The position numbers and the translations under genes are program-made. The notes below the pieces were generated by a model. The model was not told the DNA's origin and did no database searches. It saw only the letters and a list, made by a program, of their open reading frames with translations. Positions 17,159 to 26,096 of a DNA stretch of 64,000 nt are shown here, in pieces (position 1 is the first letter of the stretch; the number at the start of each line of letters is the position of its first letter). The DNA comes from Desulfitobacterium sp038181555 (GTDB lineage: Bacteria > Bacillota > Desulfitobacteriia > Desulfitobacteriales > Desulfitobacteriaceae). The DNA lies in contig NZ_JBBWUA010000013.1 of NCBI RefSeq assembly GCF_038181555.1, forward strand, positions 1 through 64,000, read 5' to 3'.

Positions 17159-18394
17159 ATGTCTTTAAGAGAAAATGCACTAAAACTTCATGCTGATCAT
17201 CGCGGTAAGATTAAGATCGCTCTTAAAGTCCCCTGCCGTGACTACAATGATTTAAGCTTAGCTTATTCCCCAGGAGTGGCTGAGCCCTGTCTGGAAATCG
17301 CTAAAAATCCTGAATTGGTTAATACGTATACCAATCGGGCTAATTGTGTGGCTGTGGTGTCCAATGGTACCGCTGTTCTCGGTCTGGGGGATATTGGTGC
17401 TCGTGCTGCCATGCCTGTAATGGAAGGGAAATCTCTTCTGTTCAAAAATTTTGCCGGAGTAGATTCCTTTCCCATTTGTTTGGATACTAAGGATATGGAT
17501 AAGATTGTGGAAGTGGTCAAACTACTAGAGCCCACTTTTGGAGGTATCAATTTGGAAGATATCAAGGCACCTGAGTGCTTTGAGATCGAAGAGAAGTTAA
17601 AAGCAGTATACGATGGTCCTGTTTTCCATGATGACCAGCATGGGACAGCTGTTGTAACCTTAGCGGCTATGCTCAATGCTCTGAAAATTGTTAAGAAGGA
17701 TCTAAAAGATGTTAAGATCGTGACCAGTGGAGCCGGTGCGGCTGGTATGGCTATCGTTAAGCTGCTGATGGATTGTGGTCTCCAAAATGTAATCATGTGC
17801 GATACCAAGGGAACCATTTATGAGGGTCGCAGCGAAGGCATGAATAAGTATAAGGTGGAAATCGCTTTAAAGACGAATCGCTCCAAGGTTAAGGGTAGCC
17901 TTGCGGAAGCATTGAAGGGTGCAGACGTATTTATCGGAATTTCCGTCGGAAATACGGTGACACCAGAAATGATTCGGTCCATGGCCAAAGATCCGATTGT
18001 CTTTGCTCAGGCCAATCCTGTTCCCGAAATCATCCCTGAAAAGGCTAAAGAAGCAGGAGCGGCTGTCGTGGGAACTGGCCGTTCCGATTATCCCAACCAA
18101 ATCAACAATATCCTTTCCTTCCCCGGAATTTTCCGTGGGACCTTTGACACCGAAGCGGGAGAAATCAATGGACCTATGAAAATTGCCGCTGCCGAAGCAA
18201 TCGCTTCGATCGTTAGCCCCGAAGAGCTCAATGCAGAGTATATCATACCGAAAGCCTTCGACACCCGGGTGGCTCCTGCTGTTGCCACTGCCGTAGCAAA
18301 AGCAGCCATGGAGAGCGGTGTAGCAAAAAAACAGGTCGATCCTGAGCAGGTCTCGCAGAACTTAATAAAATTACTTGCCCAAGAAGGCAGATAA
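17159..18394 (+). CDS. NAD-dependent malic enzyme (malate dehydrogenase, oxaloacetate-decarboxylating)
   Basis: 411 residues, the usual length of the short bacterial malic enzyme without a phosphotransacetylase tail. Signatures in order: LAYSPGVAEPC with the catalytic Tyr, LEPTFGGINLEDIKAPECF with metal ligands, FHDDQHGTA, and the NAD-binding GAGAAGMAIVKLL. It converts malate to pyruvate with release of CO2 in the cytoplasm. AAGGAAG precedes the ATG. Position after the CitE-like gene and near a C4-dicarboxylate transporter suggests use of malate as a substrate. Confidence 0.93.
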   Translation: MSLRENALKLHADHRGKIKIALKVPCRDYNDLSLAYSPGVAEPCLEIAKNPELVNTYTNRANCVAVVSNGTAVLGLGDIGARAAMPVMEGKSLLFKNFAGVDSFPICLDTKDMDKIVEVVKLLEPTFGGINLEDIKAPECFEIEEKLKAVYDGPVFHDDQHGTAVVTLAAMLNALKIVKKDLKDVKIVTSGAGAAGMAIVKLLMDCGLQNVIMCDTKGTIYEGRSEGMNKYKVEIALKTNRSKVKGSLAEALKGADVFIGISVGNTVTPEMIRSMAKDPIVFAQANPVPEIIPEKAKEAGAAVVGTGRSDYPNQINNILSFPGIFRGTFDTEAGEINGPMKIAAAEAIASIVSPEELNAEYIIPKAFDTRVAPAVATAVAKAAMESGVAKKQVDPEQVSQNLIKLLAQEGR

Positions 18395-18420
18395 GATTTA
18401 GTCGCTCTAAATATCTAAGC

Positions 18421-18452
18421 AAAGAAACAGCCCATGTCATGGCTGTTTCTTT
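18421..18452 (+). terminator. Terminator after the malic enzyme gene
   Basis: AAAGAAACAGCC pairs exactly with GGCTGTTTCTTT around an 8-base loop, 27 bases after the stop codon. Confidence 0.85.
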
Positions 18453-18489
18453 GTCGGCTATTAAGTGGAACTATAGTGGGAATGGGATA

Positions 18490-18547
18490 AAAAGGGGCTG
18501 TTATGCAAATCAGAACAAAATCGTTCTTAGCATAACAGCCCTTCTTT
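18490..18547 (-). terminator. Terminator of the citrate synthase gene
   Basis: AAGGGGCTGTTATGC and GCATAACAGCCCTT form a long stem. Read on the minus strand it ends in CCCC followed by TTTTT, so it suits the minus-strand citrate synthase gene. Confidence 0.8.
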
Positions 18548-18626
18548 GGTCAAGCAAATCAATCGTGTTCTAACCTAAATACTCTTATTCAAGGCTGGAT
18601 GCCTTTTATCCAGGGTTAAATAACTT

Positions 18627-19994
18627 CTATCTATTATTCAAAGGAACATATTTCTGACGGGGAACGACATTCTTATAGGCGGGGCGAATGATTTTTCCCC
18701 CATTGAGGATTTCTTCAATCCGATGTGCGCTCCAACCGGCAATCCGGGAGAGGGCAAAAATAGGGGTGAACATTTCTAGGGGAAGATTAAGCATTTGATA
18801 AACGAATCCCGAGTAGAAGTCCACATTGGCACTAACGCCTTTGTAAATCTTCATGTGTTTAGCAATAATCTGAGGTGCTAGCTCCTCTACTTTAGCGTAG
18901 AGTTGGAATTCGTTCTCTAAGCCCTTTTCAGCGGCAAGCTTAGAAGCATAATGCTTAAGCACCACGGCCCTTGGGTCGGAGATGGAGTAGACCGCATGAC
19001 CGATGCCGTAGATTAATCCGGAGCCGTCGAAGGCTTCCTTCTTAAGAATTCGGTTCAAGTATTCGGTAAGCAGTTCTTCATTTTGCCAATCGGAGATATT
19101 CTCTTTAATATCTTGGAACATCTGAATGACTTTGTGGTTAGCACCGCCATGTTTGGGTCCTTTAAGAGAGCCAAGTGCGGAGGCTATCGCAGAATATGTA
19201 TCTGTCCCTGTCGAAGTGACGACATGAGTAACAAAGGAGGAGTTATTCCCGCCACCGTGTTCCGCGTGGAGGACAAGGGCCAGATCGAGAAGCCTAGCCT
19301 CAAGTTGTGTATATTTGTGGTTGGGGCGAAGCATGTACAGAATATTCTCGGCAAGGCTCAGTTCTGGTTGGGGACTATGGATGACCAAGCTTTCATTGCC
19401 ATGATAGTGGGTATAGGCCTGGTAACAATAGACTGCTATGGAAGGGAAAGCAGCTATTAAGCGAATGCATTGCTTAAGTACGTTTCTTATTGACGTATTA
19501 TCGGGATTGGAATCATAGCTGTAGAAACCTAGGACACTTCGTGCCATACCGTTCATAATATCTTTACTTGGTGCATTGAGGATCATATCGCGAGCGAAAT
19601 TATCGGGGAGCTTTTGATAGATATCGAGAAGATGATGGAAATCCAACAGCTCTTGTTTGTTAGGTAAGTTGCCGAAGAGAAGAAGGTAGGCTGTTTCTTC
19701 GAATCCGAAACGATTATCCTCCATAAAACCCCGGGAGAGATCCTCGATGTCATACCCTCGGTAAATGAGGCGACCTGGGACGGGGACCATTTCCCCTTCG
19801 TCAATTATATAGGAGTGAACCTCACCAATCTCTGTTAAGCCAACCAGTACTCCTCTGCCGTCTAAATCACGAAGACCTCGCTTGACTTCGTACTTGCTGT
19901 AGAGTTCCTGATCAATCGGTCCCTTTTCAATGGTGAGATCACATAGAGTATCTAGCATTATTTCTTCAAATTGTTTTCCTTCATAATTTTCCAT
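18627..19994 (-). CDS. Citrate synthase (Si type)
   Basis: 455 residues, longer than the common 370-430 because of about 40 extra residues at the N-terminus. HAEHGGGNNSSF and GIGHAVYSISDPRA hold the two catalytic histidines, and NVDFYSGFVYQML the catalytic aspartate. It condenses oxaloacetate with acetyl-CoA in the cytoplasm. GAGGAG lies before the ATG. It faces the malic enzyme gene convergently, with two terminators between. Membership of the 2-methylcitrate synthase subgroup cannot be excluded, but no prpB/prpD-type genes accompany it. Confidence 0.92.
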   Translation of the reverse strand: MENYEGKQFEEIMLDTLCDLTIEKGPIDQELYSKYEVKRGLRDLDGRGVLVGLTEIGEVHSYIIDEGEMVPVPGRLIYRGYDIEDLSRGFMEDNRFGFEETAYLLLFGNLPNKQELLDFHHLLDIYQKLPDNFARDMILNAPSKDIMNGMARSVLGFYSYDSNPDNTSIRNVLKQCIRLIAAFPSIAVYCYQAYTHYHGNESLVIHSPQPELSLAENILYMLRPNHKYTQLEARLLDLALVLHAEHGGGNNSSFVTHVVTSTGTDTYSAIASALGSLKGPKHGGANHKVIQMFQDIKENISDWQNEELLTEYLNRILKKEAFDGSGLIYGIGHAVYSISDPRAVVLKHYASKLAAEKGLENEFQLYAKVEELAPQIIAKHMKIYKGVSANVDFYSGFVYQMLNLPLEMFTPIFALSRIAGWSAHRIEEILNGGKIIRPAYKNVVPRQKYVPLNNR

Positions 19995-20292
19995 TGCACA
20001 ACTCCTCTGTTTTTTGAGATAGACGTATTGTATTGTTACATAGATAGACAGACAACTTTATATATATTATGAGTTGCCACCTAAAATTTGTCAAGAGATT
20101 TTCTGTAGGCTGTTGTCGGGAAGCTTACTTTATATTATATATGATATTGTGAAGAAAAATAAGAATGGGAGAGGGCTCAATCCATGTATACATGCAATGT
20201 TGAGGCTTATGAAAAGAATCTGTTGAAGAATAGGTTCAACCTGTTATAGTTAGGTGGGGAAAATGTGTAGAATTCATAAAGGATGGGGTTCA

Positions 20293-21717
20293 ATGAGCTT
20301 TCACAGCCAGCTTCTTACTCATATTCGCAGTATACTGACCTTCGCTCTTAGTATCGCCTATTTGGGCAATTTAGCGATAAAATCTCCAACCATTGAAGAC
20401 TTAATTTTTGTTCTGTTACTGATTGTGCTTGTTTTGAGCTTCAAGGAGGTTTCAGGATCTTCGAGAATGATTGGTTACGCATCCTTTACGATCAGTAGTA
20501 TTTTGTTGCTTTATACTAAAGCTCCTTTGAGTGTCTGGCGAGAGGCCTTGCATAGCAATCTTTTTTTTGTGGTTATGTTTGTTATGGTCCCTTTATTGGC
20601 AATTCCTATTCAACATGGGGGATATACTCAAGCTCTCAAAGGAGTTTTTGAACGATATATTAAGACCAATAGTCGCTATTATTTACTTGTTAGCTTTCTA
20701 TCAGCCTTCGTGGGGATCTTGGTCAACATAGCTGTTGTGCCCCTTGTCTATCAAATCTGTCGGAACAGTAGACTAAGTTCAAACCATAAGCTACTCAGCT
20801 CAGCCATCAGTCGAGGCTTTAGTACCTGTACCATTTGGGCCCCAACGACAGCAGGCATTGCTTTAGTTGTCCAGCTAACGGGTTCTAATTGGGCTATGTT
20901 TTTTCCCTTCGCCATCACTAGCGGGATTATAATAGGAATCGTTGGTTATGTGATGACGATTTTTGAAGAGAGAAGGACGATTCCAAGACACGGAGTTATT
21001 GAAGAGTCAATCTCTATCGAAGGATCTACCCCCGGGGAATCGAATTCGTCTGGTGAGGGCCATCAACTAACAAAAATCATCGAACTTTGCGCCTTTGCTA
21101 TTGTTTTGATTTCAGGAATCGCCATCATCTCCTGGGTGACGGGAATCTCAACTATTGCTATCGTTTCAATCTCAGGCTTGATTTATCCATTAATTTGGTT
21201 GCTGCTGATTAAGCGTTTGCCGGTATTTTGGCAAGAGTTCAAAGGGGATTACTTCTATCATCGCTTGCCGGCCATTAAAAATGAGATGATTCTTTTTATC
21301 GGGGCCGGCTTATTGGCTCATAGCATCAATTATTCTCACTTAGGGGATTATGTTCCGAAGATGCTATCCTACGTGGTGGGAACAAATGCGCTACTCTTGA
21401 CCTTGGTGATTCTTGGTAGCTCACTTTGCATCTCTGCATTAGGTGTTCATCCCATTGTCACAGTGACGATTCTGGGGGGAACGGTGCAAGCCGCGGCTTA
21501 TGGGGTTACGCCCACGTATTTGGCTCTTGTTCTGGCGGCCTGTTGGTCGATTGGCACAGCGATTTCACCCTCATCAGCAAATGTGATCGCCGTATCCAGC
21601 ATTGTTGGGGAATCACCTTTGCGTGTGAGTATTCACTGGAACGGTCTATATGCACTATTTTCGGTCATTGTTTTGGTGATTTTCCTAACAATTATGCGTG
21701 ACTTGGGGATTTTGTAG
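20293..21717 (+). CDS. Polytopic membrane protein, probable anion or dicarboxylate transporter
   Basis: About 474 residues with some twelve hydrophobic segments. A hydrophilic linker rich in Glu, Ser and Gly splits it into two halves (about residues 235-265). Each half ends with a Ser/Gly/Pro-rich stretch (SRGFSTCTIWAPTTAG; CWSIGTAISPSSANVIAV). This hairpin-like pattern is reminiscent of ion transporter superfamily carriers, such as DASS or ArsB/NhaD relatives. I cannot name the family with certainty. ATG 20293 (AAAGGATGGGG upstream) is preferred over GTG 20254. It is monocistronic; the organic acid genes around it suggest a carboxylate substrate. Confidence 0.6.
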   Translation: MSFHSQLLTHIRSILTFALSIAYLGNLAIKSPTIEDLIFVLLLIVLVLSFKEVSGSSRMIGYASFTISSILLLYTKAPLSVWREALHSNLFFVVMFVMVPLLAIPIQHGGYTQALKGVFERYIKTNSRYYLLVSFLSAFVGILVNIAVVPLVYQICRNSRLSSNHKLLSSAISRGFSTCTIWAPTTAGIALVVQLTGSNWAMFFPFAITSGIIIGIVGYVMTIFEERRTIPRHGVIEESISIEGSTPGESNSSGEGHQLTKIIELCAFAIVLISGIAIISWVTGISTIAIVSISGLIYPLIWLLLIKRLPVFWQEFKGDYFYHRLPAIKNEMILFIGAGLLAHSINYSHLGDYVPKMLSYVVGTNALLLTLVILGSSLCISALGVHPIVTVTILGGTVQAAAYGVTPTYLALVLAACWSIGTAISPSSANVIAVSSIVGESPLRVSIHWNGLYALFSVIVLVIFLTIMRDLGIL

Positions 21718-21806
21718 AATTTTAGCCCGATGTATAGTTGCAAAGGACAATTGCTGAAGATTATTCAAAAGAAGATTGCAAAAGATAATGAAAAGACCAC
21801 AAATAA

Positions 21807-21840
21807 TAAAAGGAAGCAGAGTGACTCTACTTCCTTTTAA
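21807..21840. terminator. Bidirectional terminator
   Basis: AAAAGGAAG..AGAGT pairs with ACTCT..CTTCCTTTT, A/T-rich on both sides, between the convergent transporter gene and gerW. Confidence 0.8.
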
Positions 21841-21862
21841 TGCATGATGCGTTGATGCGTGA

Positions 21863-22219
21863 TTACTCACCGCTTTTATGATCGTTGACTTTTTCCATGA
21901 TTTCGGGGACCATGTCGATGAGTTTTTCTAAACCACCGGCTTTTTTGATGGGAAGGAGTTCTACTTGATCGCCGCGAATGACAAGGATCGCTGTGGCACT
22001 GATTTTTGCACCGGTGCCAGCACCGCCGCCGTCGCCATCGTTGCCTTTCTCATCTTTACCACTGCCGCCGCCGATACCGAGACCGAAGGTAATATCGATG
22101 AAGGGGATAATGGTTGTTTCTCCGACTTGGATGGGTTCACCAACGACAGTTTTAGTTTTGAAGAAGTTTTCTAGTTTTTCAAACATTGAATCCATGTTTT
22201 CTTTAAGTTGTAGGGACAT
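21863..22219 (-). CDS. gerW: GerW-family sporulation/germination protein (YtfJ)
   Basis: 118 residues. The family core is intact: MFEKLENFFKTKTVVGEP, VGETTIIPFIDITFGLG, a Gly/Asp-rich low-complexity insert (about residues 52-70) and SATAILVIRGDQVELLP. In Bacillus subtilis YtfJ/GerW is a forespore protein needed for normal germination. Its gene starts 17 bases inside the end of the DUF2953 gene, the same gene pair as ytfI-ytfJ in Bacillus, so the two are co-transcribed. Confidence 0.93.
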   Translation of the reverse strand: MSLQLKENMDSMFEKLENFFKTKTVVGEPIQVGETTIIPFIDITFGLGIGGGSGKDEKGNDGDGGGAGTGAKISATAILVIRGDQVELLPIKKAGGLEKLIDMVPEIMEKVNDHKSGE

Positions 22220-23033
22220 AGTGAGGACCTCCTTTTATTTTCCTAAATTTGTTGAAAAGCTTAGTGATATATATACTTCTAACTGGCTTGGCGAGCAGGA
22301 ATCCCAGAATTAAATAGAGGAGAGTGGGAAACCATAGTCTACCACCAATTAAAAAATTTCCTTCCAAGCCTTCTTCATCGAAAACTGGCTGGAGCTGAAC
22401 GCTGTATTTTTGGCAGAAGGGATAAAATTGGCTGAGCAAAGCATAGAGTAGGCCTGTAACCATCGGGTCGCTAAAGCCGACTTTTGCAGAAAGAGATAAG
22501 GTTTGGGGCTGGCAATGCTTAAGTACTTTCTTAAGGGTCAGGAGTGCCTTTTTAATAATCTTCGGGTTGAGTAGCTCTTTGGCAAAAGAGGGGTGCGATT
22601 TTTTTTCCTTCTTTAGTGCTTCAGAATTATGAGCTTCAGTATTCTTTTTAGTGATCATCTTAATATCGGTCTTCATAGACTCGGTAAGAATCGCATCGGA
22701 CGTTTTTGCTTGTTTCGTAGTTATGTGTTGCTTGGCTGTAGTAGCTGTTGCTTTTTTTGCTCTTCTATTGGTTGAGTTTGGCTGGAAAGAAAATTTGATC
22801 CATTTAAATAGGGTAAGGATAGTGGTTGCTTTTTCTTTATTGGTATAACGAAAATTAACTTTGATTCCTCCAAAGAGCCAGAGAATTGCGCCTTCGACAG
22901 AGGTTTCATCGTTCTTTTCACCGGTCACTCGATACTGATAGGGAATCAAAATAAGTGCAATGAGAAGAATGGCTATGATTAATACCAGGTAGAGGATAAT
23001 CTGCAAAAGATAACCCAAAATGGATAGGAGCAA
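22203..23033 (-). CDS. DUF2953 (YtfI-like) membrane-anchored protein
   Basis: 276 residues. An N-terminal hydrophobic segment (about 1-28) and IPYQYRVTGEK are typical of DUF2953. A lysine/threonine-rich charged stretch (about 85-145) separates this from a C-terminal part with LSLSAKVGFSDPMVTGLLYALLS and QLQPVFDEEGLEGNFLIGG, the second family block. Its 3' end overlaps gerW by 17 bases. Function unknown; the conserved link with gerW suggests a role in sporulation. Confidence 0.85.
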   Translation of the reverse strand: MLLSILGYLLQIILYLVLIIAILLIALILIPYQYRVTGEKNDETSVEGAILWLFGGIKVNFRYTNKEKATTILTLFKWIKFSFQPNSTNRRAKKATATTAKQHITTKQAKTSDAILTESMKTDIKMITKKNTEAHNSEALKKEKKSHPSFAKELLNPKIIKKALLTLKKVLKHCQPQTLSLSAKVGFSDPMVTGLLYALLSQFYPFCQKYSVQLQPVFDEEGLEGNFLIGGRLWFPTLLYLILGFLLAKPVRSIYITKLFNKFRKIKGGPHYVPTT

Positions 23034-23150
23034 TATAGATCACCTCCTGATAGCTGTACCTATTCCAACAAATAATTAGTAGAATGATGGATAAGCTGAT
23101 GAGCGGATAGTGGATGAACAAATTCAGATTGATATTTGTATTGAAAACAG

Positions 23151-23606
23151 TTATTTGGCTTTTAATAATTTTCCGGTCTTTAGCAAACTTTTTGATACGT
23201 ATTTAAGAGCGGAAGGAGTAGCTTTGAGACTTTCTTTGGCTAGAGCGTTGCCTGCCTTGATACCGGGAACAAAATCTAGGAACTTACTTGCTGACTTCAT
23301 GTTGTTACGGGCAGACTTTATGTTTTTGCGTTGCACTTCCATGAGGGAGTTGAATGTGCTTTGGGAAGCGGGTTCTAGGGACTGCTCAAGCAGGGCGTTT
23401 TTTATGTGGTCAAGTTCAAGCGGAAGTTCGAGGTCATAAGAGGATTTGTCATTAAGATCCCAGAATAGCAGCTTCAGCTCGTTGATCTCTTGCCGGCATT
23501 CCGAGCAGGCTTTAAGATGTTCTTCGACAAATAGCTTTTCGACTGGGTCGATGACGCCGTCCAGCAGATCCTGCAGCAGATTTTTATCTAAATTACATAT
23601 CATCAT
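23151..23606 (-). CDS. Zinc-finger anti-sigma factor (zf-HC2 type)
   Basis: About 151 residues. The N-terminal Cys plus HLKACSEC (HX3CX2C) is the zinc-binding anti-sigma core that grips ECF sigma factors. No obvious transmembrane helix follows, so this is a soluble anti-sigma; the C-terminal half is basic and helical, with no recognised domain. I prefer the ATG at 23606, because GGGAGAG lies just upstream and would be inside the coding region for the start at 23618. It starts 48 bases after the sigma gene on the same strand, the usual sigma/anti-sigma order. Confidence 0.85.
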   Translation of the reverse strand: MMICNLDKNLLQDLLDGVIDPVEKLFVEEHLKACSECRQEINELKLLFWDLNDKSSYDLELPLELDHIKNALLEQSLEPASQSTFNSLMEVQRKNIKSARNNMKSASKFLDFVPGIKAGNALAKESLKATPSALKYVSKSLLKTGKLLKAK

Positions 23607-23607
23607 G

Positions 23608-23671
23608 ATCTCTCCCATAATCCGTCATTACCTCTCATAATTACCTCTTATCGTTATCTCTCCCATAATCC
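23608..23671 (-). repeat. 16-bp direct repeat 48 bp apart at the sigma/anti-sigma junction
   Basis: On the minus strand GGATTATGGGAGAGAT occurs twice (23656-23671 and 23608-23623). The first copy encodes the C-terminus and stop of the sigma gene; the second carries the ribosome binding site of the anti-sigma gene. Confidence 0.9.
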
Positions 23672-24223
23672 ACCTATGCTCAAATCATCTTTCAGGTGCT
23701 TGCGCCCTCTATGTAAATAGGTCTTCACCGTTCCCAAGGGGACACCCATACTCTTAGCAATCTCTTCATATTTCATACCCTTCATGTGTCTCAAGAGGAT
23801 TGCCATGCGTTCTTCAGGGGGAAGGGCATATATGGCTGTGGTCAAAAGTTTTTTGGTATCTAGAAAGAGCGTTGACTCCTCGGTGTTGGTGCTAGCAGGA
23901 AGAAGATCCTGGATTTCGTAGCCATCTTCACCTTGTTGGTTAAGCGATAAGGCATCTTTCTTGTCCCTTAAGTGGTTTAAACACTTATTGATGGTAATGC
24001 GCTTTATCCACGGGAGCATCGAGAAACCGGTTTCGAAGCTGTCGAGGGCCTTAAAAATAGACAGAAAGACCTCTTGAGTTAAATCCAAAGCGTCCTCCTT
24101 ATTACCGGTATAATGGTAAGTGATGGTATAAATGTATTTCTTATACCGATCGTAAAGGATTTCCAACCCTTGATTTTTATCTTTCTTATATAGTTTTAGG
24201 ATTGTGGCGTCTGAAGCATCCAA
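23654..24223 (-). CDS. ECF-type RNA polymerase sigma factor
   Basis: About 189 residues. Region 2 (YDRYKKYIYTITYHY, then DALDLTQEVFLSIFKAL) and region 4 (LPPEERMAILLRHMKGM, then EEIAKSMGVPLGTVKTYLHRGRKHL) are complete, with a short variable linker and no region 3. The TTG at 24223 has AAAGGATGG at suitable spacing; the ATG at 24235 is immediately after AAAAGG and less likely. It is followed by its likely anti-sigma factor, then DUF2953 and gerW. The regulon is not visible; no second matching promoter was identified. Confidence 0.9.
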   Translation of the reverse strand: MDASDATILKLYKKDKNQGLEILYDRYKKYIYTITYHYTGNKEDALDLTQEVFLSIFKALDSFETGFSMLPWIKRITINKCLNHLRDKKDALSLNQQGEDGYEIQDLLPASTNTEESTLFLDTKKLLTTAIYALPPEERMAILLRHMKGMKYEEIAKSMGVPLGTVKTYLHRGRKHLKDDLSIGGLWER

Positions 24224-24235
24224 AGCTCGGACCAT

Positions 24236-24771
24236 CCTTTTAACTTTGATATGAATTTAACACCGGGGTTCGGGTTGGAGTAAGGATTGGCGTGTGAATA
24301 TTTTTTGTGTCACTTATTATTAATACACATTGTAGCTTAAAAAGTTTTGATTCCATAGATAGATATATAAAAATTTGATTAATGAGTTATAAAGCTTTAC
24401 TAAGTAAGTGTTAGGTTTACGAAGCAACTGAAGACAATATTAAGTAGGCTAATAAAAGTAATTGGTAAGATTTCACTAAGTAAATGACTTAACTAAGGAA
24501 AAGCCTTTAAGAAAACTTTAAAAAGCTTTATAAGCAAGTCAACGGCTTTTAAGCAAGCATAGATTTTGCTGAGTGGGCAGGAAGCCAATTTGTTCTTGAG
24601 TAATGATTCTATTCTGGACTATAATATAATTTAGCATGTCTTACTGAAGTAGTTGTCAAAGGAATGTTATCAGTAGAATATGTTCAAGAGAAGATTATAA
24701 GATAATATTTATCAAACGAATAATATCAAACGAATAATATCGAGCGAGTATTATAGAGGAGATGCGGAGAA
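24236..24771. other. 536-bp AT-rich intergenic region
   Basis: No gene seen. It is between the divergent sigma factor gene and the BenE-type gene, is very AT-rich and contains runs resembling TTACTAAGTAAG, plus a 14-bp triple repeat at its right end (24709-24750). Confidence 0.5.
24709..24750 (+). repeat. Three tandem 14-bp repeats upstream of the BenE-type gene
   Basis: TTATCAAACGAATA, ATATCAAACGAATA and ATATCGAGCGAGTA stand head to tail, ending about 20 bases before the start codon. This is a candidate regulator-binding array. Confidence 0.8.
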
Positions 24772-25950
24772 TTGGGGATAAGCTTAAGCAAGAATAGATT
24801 TAAGGATTTAAATCTACGCAATATAGCAGCGGGACTTGTTTCGGCACTGATTGCGATCACGGGACCGCCAGCCATCATTTTAGAGGCTGCTGCAAATGGC
24901 AACTTTACAACTTCACAGGCTGTCATGTGGATGTTCTCTTGTTACGTGTTTGGGGGGCTTTTCAGTATTATCATCCCCTGGTATTATAAGATGCCGATTG
25001 TGGGGGCGAACACCATTACGGGGGTCGCCTTTCTGGCCACTGTGACAGCTCAGTTTAGTTATGCTGATCTCTTAGGTGCTTATATTGTTTCCGCTCTATT
25101 GATGTTAGGTATTGGCGTATTAGGCGTTTTTTCCAAGCTCCTTGATTATGTTCCGAAAGAGATCATCTCTGTGATGCTGGCCGGTATGATTACTAGCTAT
25201 ATGGTGAATTTCATTACCTCCATCACGAAGATGCCCTTGATTGGGGGAGGGGCCTTGTTAGCCTTCCTTATCTTCAGCAAATGGAAAACTAAAATTCCTC
25301 CTATGGTAGCAGGAGTGTTCACCGCGACGCTCTTATTATTTCTGACCCAGCCATTGGCGGGAATCACCTTTGGCACCGATGTGGTTTTACCAACCATACA
25401 GATGCCTGCGTTTAATCCGCTTAGCTTTTTATCGGTCTCCATTCCTTTAGCGTTATTGATATTGAGTAATGATGCGGCGGTTGGCTTAGGAGCCTTGGAA
25501 CAAAATGATTATAAGCCACCTGTCAATAAGGTCATTGCCTTGAGTGGAATATTCTCGATCATCGCCAGTTTTTTTGGGGGGCAGTCGGCCAACGTGGCGG
25601 GTATGATGTCTGCCATTTGCTCTGATCAAGAGGCCGGTCCTAAGGAAAAGCGCTATATGGGGGCGGTGGTTTCGGGGGTCATTCTTCTTGGTTTTGGCTT
25701 ATTTGCCTGGAAGCTGGTGCCGCTGATCCAAGTCTTGCCCAAACCCTTTATCTCACTGCTCGTAGGCTTTGCCCTGTTAGGGGTGTTTGGCAATAGCTTA
25801 TCGACGGGTTTTTCTAACCCTAAGATCAAAATAAGTGCGGCTCTGACCTTTGTAATTGCTTTTTCCAACATAACGATTTTTAATATTAGTGCGCCAGTCT
25901 GGTCGCTGCTTATTGGGACTTTAGTCGCACGACTTATTGAATCCCAATAG
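24772..25950 (+). CDS. BenE-family (benzoate:H+ symporter-like) membrane transporter
   Basis: 392 residues, about twelve membrane segments. NIAAGLVSALIAITGPPAII, MPIVGANTITGVAFLATV and GGQSANVAGMMSAIC are typical of the BenE (PF03594) family, which is distantly related to nucleobase permeases. The start is TTG 24772, behind GAGGAG and GGAG. No benzoate catabolic genes are nearby, so the substrate is unknown. It lies upstream of the agr-like locus, with 146 bases between. Confidence 0.82.
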   Translation: MGISLSKNRFKDLNLRNIAAGLVSALIAITGPPAIILEAAANGNFTTSQAVMWMFSCYVFGGLFSIIIPWYYKMPIVGANTITGVAFLATVTAQFSYADLLGAYIVSALLMLGIGVLGVFSKLLDYVPKEIISVMLAGMITSYMVNFITSITKMPLIGGGALLAFLIFSKWKTKIPPMVAGVFTATLLLFLTQPLAGITFGTDVVLPTIQMPAFNPLSFLSVSIPLALLILSNDAAVGLGALEQNDYKPPVNKVIALSGIFSIIASFFGGQSANVAGMMSAICSDQEAGPKEKRYMGAVVSGVILLGFGLFAWKLVPLIQVLPKPFISLLVGFALLGVFGNSLSTGFSNPKIKISAALTFVIAFSNITIFNISAPVWSLLIGTLVARLIESQ

Positions 25951-26096
25951 ATTTTAGAACTCTTAAAATTTCTAAATTAAAGATTTTATTATATTCACTT
26001 CCTTGGAAGGATTTTCAACAAATATGTAGAAAGTTAAGAAATGTGATTGTTTTTATTTGTTTTAATTACATAGGTGTCATAATTTAGTCGAAGTAG

